Assembly: GCA_966250865.1 (NCBI GenBank)
Contig: CBINIT010000017.1
Coordinates: forward strand, 1 to 23,655
Length of the DNA: 23,655 nucleotides
Direction of reading: 5' to 3'
From: CAYGGE01 sp966250865
Lineage (GTDB): Bacteria > Patescibacteriota > UBA1384 > CAYGGE01
Shown: positions 15,024 through 22,080 of the stretch, in pieces
Numbering within the stretch: position 1 is the stretch's first letter
Layout of the letters: every line of letters starts with the position of its first letter
Notes under the pieces: model-generated
Told to the model about the DNA's origin: nothing
What the model saw: the letters and a program-made list of their open reading frames with translations, nothing else
Databases searched by the model: none
Translations under genes and position numbers: made by a program

Positions 15024-17876
15024 TTAAAGTGAGATGGCCTGGTACTGGGTTGTCGATTGGTTTTCGTTATTATTCTGGTCTACGGAGCGGATAGTAAAGT
15101 AGTATGTTTTTCCGCTCGTTAAACCAGTAATGGTGATGGAACCAGAGCTGCTTGGGCTAGCTTCTGGTTCGGTCGAGTAGCGCAAGCCAACTTGACCTGA
15201 GGTTTCGGAAACATAAATTCGGGTTCGGGAAAGATCGGTGTCTGAAGGGTTTTGCCAGTTTAATTGAACTTGGCCTTTGCCGGGAACGGTGGTAACTCCA
15301 CTGACATTACCGGGTGGCGTAGCTTCTTTGGTAACGTTGATAGTTACGGAAGCTTTATTTTTGCGACTATAGCCATCTTTAGCTTCAGCTGTAATAGTGT
15401 GACTCCCATTCCCAAGACGTCGCGTATCGTAGGCGATACTGTACGGAGCGGATGTAGATTTACCGATCGAGCTACCGTCAACGTAAAACTCAACTTCAGC
15501 AATATTGAATGGGCTGCTAGCAGTGGCATCAATAATCACCTCGCCGCTATAGGTGTCGCCATTGGCAGGTCGACTAATGGCAACCTGTGGACGATTTTCA
15601 GCTGTGAATTTGTCACATTTCTGGGTTGGCGGTTGGTTATTGAGGCCATTTGATTGAGCCCAGGCTCGTACCGGCCCTTCCCAAGCAGGATCATTTGGTT
15701 TTTCTGATTTGACACTAGCGTAGTAACGTTCTTCGGTTTCATCGCTTGGTGTTTCGTCGGTTGCTAGAAGGTCGGTTCCCTTGCAGAGTTTAACCTTAAC
15801 GTGGACATCGTCTTGTTTATTCGGAACCTGCCAGCTGGCAAAGATGTCGGTGATGCTGCTGTTAGGAGGTGTTGCGTCACTTGGGAGTTTGTTGGAAAGC
15901 TTGTCGACGGTTACGGTCTTCACGCCGTCTGGTCGGTAGAAACTTTCTGTTGGAAGACGCTTTAAGGCGCTATTCATGTAACTCTTGAAGATCGGTACTG
16001 CAGCGTTGGCTGCCAAAACGCCCTTGCCAAGAGGGGAGTGGTCGTTATTTCCGGTCCATACGGCTACTGATAGTGAAGGCACATAGCCGACGGTCCAAGC
16101 ATCGCGAACGTCAGACTGCCCATTGGTGATCCCATTGGTGGTGCCTGTCTTGCTGGCAACTCGCCGGTTACCAAACGACAGAAGGCCGCCGAACACGGGC
16201 TGTTTCGCTACTTGGTCGGAGAGCATATCGTTCACTTGGTAGGCGATCTGTGAGTCGAGTACTTCTTTGCGACCCTTTTCAGGCTTGAACTCCTCAATAA
16301 CTTTACCTTTGTGGTCTTCAATCTTAAGTACTACGGCCGTATCTTGTCGGACGCCACCATTAGCGAAGACACCATAGGCTTGAGCCATCTCGATTGGCTT
16401 TACTTCGGCCGATCCTAGGACCAAGGAGAGACCATACTTATCGGGATTGTCGAGACCAGTAATACCGAGATCCTCAGCCGTTTTTATCGCCTCTTTAACA
16501 CCGACCAGGGCAAGTGCTTTCACCGCTGGAATGTTCAGTGACTGCCCTAAGGCTTCACGCATGGTAACGGGGCCGCGGAACCGGCCATCGAAGTTGTTTG
16601 GCTTATAGTTGCCAAACTCCGTGGGGAGGTCATAGAACACGAAGGCCGGGTTGTACTTTTGTTTGAGTGCGGTGGCATAGACAATCGGCTTAAAGGCTGA
16701 CCCTGGCTGGCGACGGGCAGTTGTGACATTGAACTGACCACCAATCTCGCTGTCGAAGTAGTCAGCACTTCCTACCATAGCTAATACTTCGCCGGTTTTT
16801 GGGTTAAGGGAGACAAGGGCGGCGTTGTCGATGCCATATCGCTGCCGGTTGGTAGCAGCACCTTCAGCCACTGCCTCCTCGGCATATTTCTGTTGTTCGA
16901 TATCGAGCGTAGTGGTAATCTTCAAGCCCTTTTGGAAGATCTCTGGCCCGTATTTCTCCTCGATGACATCGCGAACGTGCATCACAAAGTGTGGAGCAAG
17001 AATGGTGTCTCGACGAGGAACAGTTACGAGTTTTGTTTCTTTAGCGTTATCGCCCGCTTCTTTTTTTATATAGCCCTGATTTACCATCTGGGTGATGGCA
17101 TAATCACGACGAGTTTTGAGCTCGTCGACGTGGGAGCCGTAGGGAGAGAAGTAGCTCGGGCGTTGGACCATAGCGGCTAACGTTGCGCCTTCTTCAATCG
17201 TCAGGTCTTTGGCTTTTTTGCCAAAGTAGGTCTCGCTTGCTGCTTCGATGCCGTAGGTTTGTCCGCCAAATGGTACTTCATTTAAGTACAGCTCAAGAAT
17301 CTTGTCTTTCGAGAACATTGCTTCGATCTCAATCGAGAGGATAGCTTCGCGAATCTTGCGGTCGAAGCGCTTTGCTCCGTCGCGGATAATAGCGTTCTTG
17401 ACGAGCTGCTGCGTGAGGGTTGATCCGCCGTAGCGTGTTGTTCGTCGGGTGACGTCGTAATAGGCTGAGCGCAGCAGGCCACGAAAATCGATACCTTGGT
17501 GCCGGTAGAAGTTTCGATCTTCGAGGGCGACAAAGGCTTTCTGAACGTGGTCAGGCATCTCGCTCATCGGGATCGAAATGCGGCGCTGTTCGCCGGAAAT
17601 GGCATACAGAAGATGCTCGCCGGTCCGGTCAAATATTTTAGTGGTTTCTTCTGACTCTAAGTTGCGACGAATACCTTGTGGTGTAGGGAGATCTTTAGCA
17701 TACCAAGCAAAAAGCAGAACAATACAACCGATACCGGCAAGGGTGGCCATGATGGCGTACTGCTTGAGTTTCTTTTTGGTCAGGCCTCGTTCGTGCAGCT
17801 GTTTTCTAAAATCCTTAACGTGCTTCCCCACTTGCAAGGGGTTGTGAATTCGGCGGGCTAATGACCATTTTTTCAT
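15024..17876 (-). CDS. Class A penicillin-binding protein (PBP1A type) with Ig-like and FnIII tail
   Basis: This is a 950-residue bifunctional wall synthase. A basic cytoplasmic tail (1-40) and a membrane helix (about 41-60) lead to a GT51 transglycosylase, with catalytic Glu in ALEDRNFYRHQGID (E119) and GGSTLTQQLVKN (150-161). The transpeptidase domain has SAFK (393-396), SLN (446-448) and KTGTT (576-580). The C-terminus adds a linker with Cys 698 and Cys 754, an Ig-like domain (about 763-850, VEFYVDGSSIGKS) and a fibronectin III domain (about 852-950, PGNVSGVTTVPGKG to the end). These tails probably bind wall or surface partners. ATG 17876 has AAAGGA 5 bases upstream. It is a single gene, divergent from tyrS. 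Confidence 0.95.
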   Translation of the reverse strand: MKKWSLARRIHNPLQVGKHVKDFRKQLHERGLTKKKLKQYAIMATLAGIGCIVLLFAWYAKDLPTPQGIRRNLESEETTKIFDRTGEHLLYAISGEQRRISIPMSEMPDHVQKAFVALEDRNFYRHQGIDFRGLLRSAYYDVTRRTTRYGGSTLTQQLVKNAIIRDGAKRFDRKIREAILSIEIEAMFSKDKILELYLNEVPFGGQTYGIEAASETYFGKKAKDLTIEEGATLAAMVQRPSYFSPYGSHVDELKTRRDYAITQMVNQGYIKKEAGDNAKETKLVTVPRRDTILAPHFVMHVRDVIEEKYGPEIFQKGLKITTTLDIEQQKYAEEAVAEGAATNRQRYGIDNAALVSLNPKTGEVLAMVGSADYFDSEIGGQFNVTTARRQPGSAFKPIVYATALKQKYNPAFVFYDLPTEFGNYKPNNFDGRFRGPVTMREALGQSLNIPAVKALALVGVKEAIKTAEDLGITGLDNPDKYGLSLVLGSAEVKPIEMAQAYGVFANGGVRQDTAVVLKIEDHKGKVIEEFKPEKGRKEVLDSQIAYQVNDMLSDQVAKQPVFGGLLSFGNRRVASKTGTTNGITNGQSDVRDAWTVGYVPSLSVAVWTGNNDHSPLGKGVLAANAAVPIFKSYMNSALKRLPTESFYRPDGVKTVTVDKLSNKLPSDATPPNSSITDIFASWQVPNKQDDVHVKVKLCKGTDLLATDETPSDETEERYYASVKSEKPNDPAWEGPVRAWAQSNGLNNQPPTQKCDKFTAENRPQVAISRPANGDTYSGEVIIDATASSPFNIAEVEFYVDGSSIGKSTSAPYSIAYDTRRLGNGSHTITAEAKDGYSRKNKASVTINVTKEATPPGNVSGVTTVPGKGQVQLNWQNPSDTDLSRTRIYVSETSGQVGLRYSTEPEASPSSSGSITITGLTSGKTYYFTIRSVDQNNNENQSTTQYQAISL

Positions 17877-17920
17877 CGTTATCCTTTGGCTCGTTGAGAG
17901 CTAGCTTTCAGGTTAGTATT

Positions 17921-17949
17921 AGTATACAATATGAGAAAAATCAGAACAA
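17921..17949 (-). promoter_or_regulatory. Promoter of the class A PBP gene
   Basis: On the - strand TTGTTC (-35) and TATACT (-10) are separated by exactly 17 bases, with five of six consensus matches in the -10. About 44 bases lie between the -10 and the ATG at 17876. The box overlaps the tyrS -10 on the other strand through the palindrome GTATAC. Confidence 0.6.
17923..17930 (+). promoter_or_regulatory. Likely -10 box of tyrS, overlapping the divergent PBP promoter
   Basis: TATACAAT on the + strand offers a -10 (TATACA or TACAAT) about 35 bases before the tyrS ATG. No convincing -35 is seen; TTTCAG at 17906-17911 is too close. It shares the GTATAC palindrome with the PBP -10, so the two genes may compete for polymerase. 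AAGG at 17955-17958 is the ribosome site. Confidence 0.4.
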
Positions 17950-17965
17950 GTAACGAAGGTCTTTA

Positions 17966-19144
17966 ATGAGCAATAACGAACTCCTCACGCGCAATACGAC
18001 TGAAGTTATCGATGCTCGTCATCTGGCATCAGTTCTTGAGGCGGGGAAAACGTTGCGGGTAAAGTTCGGCATCGATCCAAGCAAGCCAGACCTTCATATC
18101 GGTCATGTTGTACCGCTCCAAAAGCTTCAAGCTTTTCAGGAAGCAGGACATACGGCCATCATCCTTTTTGGAGATTATACGGCTCAGCTTGGTGATCCTT
18201 CCGATAAGGCTGAGGCAAGAAACATGCTGTCGTTCGAGGAGACTCGAGCCAACGCCAAGGAGTACCTTAAGCAGGTTGGCAAAGTTTTGGATCTTGAGAA
18301 GGCAGAAGTTCGATATAACTCTGAGTGGTATGGCAAATTCACGATGCGAGATACCCTTGAGCTTCTCGCGAAGACGACGATCAACCATCTCATGAGCCAC
18401 GAGACCTTTGCGAAACGTATCGAGGAAGGTCACGCACTTCATGTTCACGAAATTGTTTACCCGATTATGCAAGGCTACGACTCCGTCATCCTGAAAGCGG
18501 ATCTCGAGCTTGGCGGCCAAGACCAAAAGTTCAACTGTCTCATGGGCCGGCAAATGCAGCGGGCTTACGGTCAAAAGGAGCAAGATGTCATGCTCTTTCC
18601 CTATATCCACGGCATTGATGGTCAAGCGAAGATGTCAAAAAGTCTCGGCAATACCATTAATCTCCGAGACAGCGCACAAGACATGTACGGAAAAGTGATG
18701 TCTATTCCCGATGAGCTTATTATTGAATTCTTTCAGTTGGCAACCCATCTTCCTGTCGAGACTATTGCTACGATCCAGCAAGAGTTGGCGGACAGTTTGA
18801 CCAACCCAAGAGACGTGAAGATGCAATTAGCCAGAGAGATTACCGCAATCTATCACGGTTTGGCTTCAGCGACTCGAGCAGAAGAGGGTTTTATTGCGCA
18901 GTTTCAGAAAGGTCAATTACCCGATGCGATGCCAGAGAAAAAGATGCAGTCTAGTTACAAAACGGTCGTATTAGCACTGATTGATTCCGGATTAGTTGAG
19001 AGTACCTCGGAAGCTCGTCGGCTTATTGAGCAGGGCGGAGTTCGTTTCGATGGTAAGGTTGTTGATGACGCACTCTACCCAATTAAGACGAAGAAAGGTA
19101 TGGTTATCCAGGTTGGCAAACGTCGGTTCATTAAAGTCAAATAA
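17966..19144 (+). CDS. tyrS: Tyrosyl-tRNA synthetase
   Basis: This class I synthetase charges tRNA-Tyr. The 392-residue product has KFGIDPSKPDLHIGHVVP with HIGH at 44-47, FGDYTAQLGDPS (68-79), a tRNA/Tyr site at VYPIMQGYDS followed by DLELGGQDQKFN, and KMSKS at 222-226. A C-terminal S4 RNA-binding domain (about 325-390) includes SEARRLIEQGGVRFDG. The KFGIDP form resembles the TyrZ/TyrS2 type rather than E. coli TyrS. Start ATG 17966 is preceded by GAAGG. The 3' end overlaps the frame of the next gene. It is followed on the same strand by argS, so two synthetases may share a transcript. Confidence 0.95.
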   Translation: MSNNELLTRNTTEVIDARHLASVLEAGKTLRVKFGIDPSKPDLHIGHVVPLQKLQAFQEAGHTAIILFGDYTAQLGDPSDKAEARNMLSFEETRANAKEYLKQVGKVLDLEKAEVRYNSEWYGKFTMRDTLELLAKTTINHLMSHETFAKRIEEGHALHVHEIVYPIMQGYDSVILKADLELGGQDQKFNCLMGRQMQRAYGQKEQDVMLFPYIHGIDGQAKMSKSLGNTINLRDSAQDMYGKVMSIPDELIIEFFQLATHLPVETIATIQQELADSLTNPRDVKMQLAREITAIYHGLASATRAEEGFIAQFQKGQLPDAMPEKKMQSSYKTVVLALIDSGLVESTSEARRLIEQGGVRFDGKVVDDALYPIKTKKGMVIQVGKRRFIKVK

Positions 19145-19802
19145 GATCGGCCGCTTTACTTCGTCGCTCAAATGGCGAAAAATAGGATCCGCGGCACTGT
19201 CTGTTCTTTTGTTTGTTATTGCATACGGATTGATTAGCTTCTTTAATCCTGAGTTTGAACCACTGCCAACCCTTAATCCGAACCCGCCGTATTGGCGAAG
19301 TAATTTTGCCGGTCTTAAGCAGCGACGAGTTACGGCTGACGAGCTTGCTTCCTGGCAGGAATATAGCCGACCGGATGATGGGATGGTTTTACGTTATCCG
19401 CCAGATGTCCGGATTCGCACGAGCTTTCGTCAGGCCATAGGCGCCTCCGGTCGTTTGGCTCGAAAAACGGCAGATGTGGTTGAGTTTCAGTCTATTACCG
19501 CAACCACCGACCAACTAGTGCTTCGTTTCTATGATTACCCGTTTAGTCGAGAAAACGTTACGGAGCTTGGTACCTGGAACGGCTTTGTGGTTCGGGACCC
19601 GAAAATGTTTGAGTTAAACGGCACGACCGGATATCGTATGCTCTTCTTGGACGGATCCTGTGACTACGAACATTATGCCTTTCCAATCCGAGAGGGCCAG
19701 GGTATCGTTCGAGTAACGTTCCGCCTCTGCGACGGTACGTTGCCCTTCTTTAGCAGCCGACGTGAAGCTATTCTTAAGACGCTCCAATTTGAAAAAAGTT
19801 AA
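19113..19802 (+). CDS. Membrane-anchored protein of unknown function, start uncertain
   Basis: I do not recognise this protein. From TTG 19113 it has 229 residues: a basic segment, one membrane helix (ALSVLLFVIAYGLISFF, encoded about 19194-19247), a Pro-rich stretch, then a probable outside domain. That domain contains MVLRYPPDVRI, loosely like the 'YP..W' start of PsbP-like folds, and two cysteines (DGSCDY and RLCDG) that could form a disulfide. The frame stays open far into tyrS. ATG 19065 with AAGG 6 bases upstream is an alternative (245 residues, 80-base overlap). It ends 9 bases before argS and is probably co-transcribed with it. The gene is likely real because its frame, hydropathy and spacing are coherent; no function is claimed. 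Confidence 0.75.
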   Translation: MANVGSLKSNKIGRFTSSLKWRKIGSAALSVLLFVIAYGLISFFNPEFEPLPTLNPNPPYWRSNFAGLKQRRVTADELASWQEYSRPDDGMVLRYPPDVRIRTSFRQAIGASGRLARKTADVVEFQSITATTDQLVLRFYDYPFSRENVTELGTWNGFVVRDPKMFELNGTTGYRMLFLDGSCDYEHYAFPIREGQGIVRVTFRLCDGTLPFFSSRREAILKTLQFEKS

Positions 19803-19811
19803 GGGGTACCT

Positions 19812-21530
19812 ATGATGCAATCACAATTACACGAACTGACACTTCAGGCTGCGCTTAAGGCCTATCCTGAAGCTGAGTTACCACCATTTACGATCACTCA
19901 TCCTGAAGATGAAGAGCACGGTGACTACAGCGCTAATATCGCACTTATTTTGGCAAAACAAGTAGGGGAGAGTCCTCGAGCTGTTGCTGAAAAAGTTATC
20001 GAAAAGCTCGATTCTGTTGAGATTGTTGAGCGGATTGAAATTGCCGGCCCAGGATTTATCAACTTTTATCTTAAGCCAGAGTTCTTTTGGTCGCATGTCC
20101 AGCAAGCTTTTGAGCAGTTGGATGGATATGGGAAAACAGATCAAGGGACTGGTAAAACGGTGATGTTTGAATATGGTCAACCCAACACCCATAAAGTTGC
20201 TCATATTGGTCACCTTTACTCCTACTGTTATGGTGAAAGCTGTAGCCGTCTACTTGAGTCACAAGGCTACACGGTCATCCGTGCCAATTACCAAGGAGAC
20301 GCTGGTCCGCATGTAGCAAAATGCTTATGGGCCTATTTGAAACATAACCAAGCCGATCCGGAAACGCTTGGCGAAAAAGTGACTTATTTGCAGCAATGCT
20401 ACCAAGAAGGCTCTGGTGCGTATGATAGTGATCCAGAAGCAAAACGGGAAATTGATGCACTCAACCGTGGCATTTATCAAAAAGATCCTGAGATTATGCC
20501 GATCTGGGAAAAGACACGGCAATGGAGCCTCGATGCATACAATGACTTTGAGGGTCGTTTAGGAATCGCATACAATCGTCACTTTTTGGAAAGTGAAGTT
20601 TATACGTTGGGTCAAAAGACCGTTCGGGATAATGTTGGAAAGATTTTTGAAGAGGATCAAGGGGCGATAATCTTCCGTGGTGAGAATTACGGTCTTCATA
20701 CCCGTGTTTTTATTAATCAGCACGGTAATCCAACCTATGAGGCAAAAGATATTGGTTTGATCCAAAAGAAACGCGAAGAGTTCGACTTTGACTTAGCTGT
20801 TATCGAAACGGGTAATGATCAGAAAGAATATTGGCGAGTAGTAAAGCAGGCGATGGAGCTGCTCTTCCCTGAGCTTATCGGCAAGATAGCTACCTTACAT
20901 CACGGCATGGTCAACCTTTCGACGGGTAAGATGTCGAGCCGAACTGGCCAAATTTTGAGTGCCTTTTCCCTTGTCGAAATGGTCAAAGAGCAGATCAGTG
21001 CTTTCATCAAAGAAAGTCGTGACTATCCAGAAGCGGAAAGAGAAGCGATTGCCGAGCTCGTCGCGGTTGGCGCGATCAAATATTCATTCCTTCGTTCTGC
21101 AGCAGGTAAGGATATTATGTTCGACGTGGAAAGTAGTCTGTCATTTGAGGGCAACTCTGGCCCCTACCTTCAATACGCCTTTGCGCGCTGTAGAAGTGTC
21201 TTGGCGAAAGCCAACTTTACCGACGAATCAATCAATGTTCTCGGAGACTTGCCGGTCAGTGAATTGAAGTCAGAAGAGCTACAGGTCCTCCGATATCTCT
21301 ATCGTTTCGGCGAAGTCGTCGGCCAAGCAGCATCGAACTATGCCCCGCACATGGTCGCTGGATTTCTCTTTGAGTTGGCCTCTCGATATAGTCTGTTCTA
21401 TGGTCAACACCAAATCATCACCGACGACGCAAAGACAACTGAATTTCGGCTAGCACTGACCGCCGCAACAGCTCAGGTTCTGAAGAACGGGCTTCACCTA
21501 CTAGGTATTGGGGTTGCTGATCGGATTTAA
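19812..21530 (+). CDS. argS: Arginyl-tRNA synthetase
   Basis: This class I synthetase charges tRNA-Arg. The 572-residue product has an N-terminal Arg-tRNA synthetase domain (about 1-95, HGDYSANIALILAK and AGPGFINFYL), HIGH within NTHKVAHIGHLYS (131-134), RANYQGDAGPHVAK, and the KMSKS equivalent GKMSSRTGQ (374-379). A C-terminal DALR anticodon domain begins near NSGPYLQYAFARCRS. Most ArgRS enzymes have a degenerate KMSKS, so this form is not odd. ATG 19812 and ATG 19815 are both possible behind AGGGG (19802-19806); the second has more usual spacing. The stop is one base from the ATG of the HAM1-like gene, suggesting coupled translation. Confidence 0.95.
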   Translation: MMQSQLHELTLQAALKAYPEAELPPFTITHPEDEEHGDYSANIALILAKQVGESPRAVAEKVIEKLDSVEIVERIEIAGPGFINFYLKPEFFWSHVQQAFEQLDGYGKTDQGTGKTVMFEYGQPNTHKVAHIGHLYSYCYGESCSRLLESQGYTVIRANYQGDAGPHVAKCLWAYLKHNQADPETLGEKVTYLQQCYQEGSGAYDSDPEAKREIDALNRGIYQKDPEIMPIWEKTRQWSLDAYNDFEGRLGIAYNRHFLESEVYTLGQKTVRDNVGKIFEEDQGAIIFRGENYGLHTRVFINQHGNPTYEAKDIGLIQKKREEFDFDLAVIETGNDQKEYWRVVKQAMELLFPELIGKIATLHHGMVNLSTGKMSSRTGQILSAFSLVEMVKEQISAFIKESRDYPEAEREAIAELVAVGAIKYSFLRSAAGKDIMFDVESSLSFEGNSGPYLQYAFARCRSVLAKANFTDESINVLGDLPVSELKSEELQVLRYLYRFGEVVGQAASNYAPHMVAGFLFELASRYSLFYGQHQIITDDAKTTEFRLALTAATAQVLKNGLHLLGIGVADRI

Positions 21531-21531
21531 C

Positions 21532-22080
21532 ATGACTCAGCCACTTGTGTATATTACCAGTAATCCGCTGAAGGCCGCACGTCTCAAAGATTATATTAGC
21601 TTTTCGTATGAACATCTGCCAATCGACTTACCGGAGATTCAGTCACTCGATCTTGAGGAAGTAGTCCGAGCAAAGGTGACAACAGCCTATGAACGAGTAA
21701 AACGACCGGTCTTTGTCGAAGATACCTCACTTCGCATTCATGCTCTAGGTAATTTTCCTGGGCCACTGGTGAAGTGGTTTATCAACGAACTTACACCAAC
21801 CAACGTCTGTCGACTGCTTGATCAGTTCGATGATCGATCGGCAACAGTTGAGATCATGCTTGGCTATTTTGATGGCAATGAGTACAAATTTATTTTGAAA
21901 CAGGGAAGAGGGGAGATCGCTAAACAGGCCGCTGGTCTCTCGCCATGGACTGATGATATCTTTATTCCTGAAGGGTCTAACATGGTTTGGGCGGCGATGT
22001 CAGAGGCCGAACAACACCGGACCTCTGTCCGACGACTTGTTTTTGAAGAGTTTGAGCAGTATCTTACTGAACTAACGTGA
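21532..22080 (+). CDS. HAM1/RdgB-like non-canonical purine NTP pyrophosphatase, divergent
   Basis: The 182-residue product resembles ITPase/RdgB enzymes that hydrolyse dITP and XTP to keep damaged purines out of DNA and RNA. Matching features are ITSNPLKAARL (TxN..K, K14), FVEDTSLRIHALGNFPGP (catalytic-type D64) and WTDDIFIPEG (about 139-148). The usual SHR base-specificity motif near the C-terminus reads SVR (165-167), so the His is lost, and the EEKN segment is also changed. Activity or specificity may therefore differ. ATG 21532 is chosen over an upstream TTG inside argS because it directly precedes the conserved strand. The 3' end overlaps the convergent gene by 17 bases. Confidence 0.82.
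   Translation: MTQPLVYITSNPLKAARLKDYISFSYEHLPIDLPEIQSLDLEEVVRAKVTTAYERVKRPVFVEDTSLRIHALGNFPGPLVKWFINELTPTNVCRLLDQFDDRSATVEIMLGYFDGNEYKFILKQGRGEIAKQAAGLSPWTDDIFIPEGSNMVWAAMSEAEQHRTSVRRLVFEEFEQYLTELT

Noticed and set aside
15007..15034. Stem TCTCACT / AGTGAGA at the end of the PBP gene as a terminator
   Set aside because: The 7-base stem has a 14-base loop, overlaps the stop codon and lacks a proper T run on either strand.
18029..18625. Open frame of 198 codons on the - strand opposite tyrS
   Set aside because: It lies inside a complete tyrS with all catalytic motifs and shows no recognisable domain.
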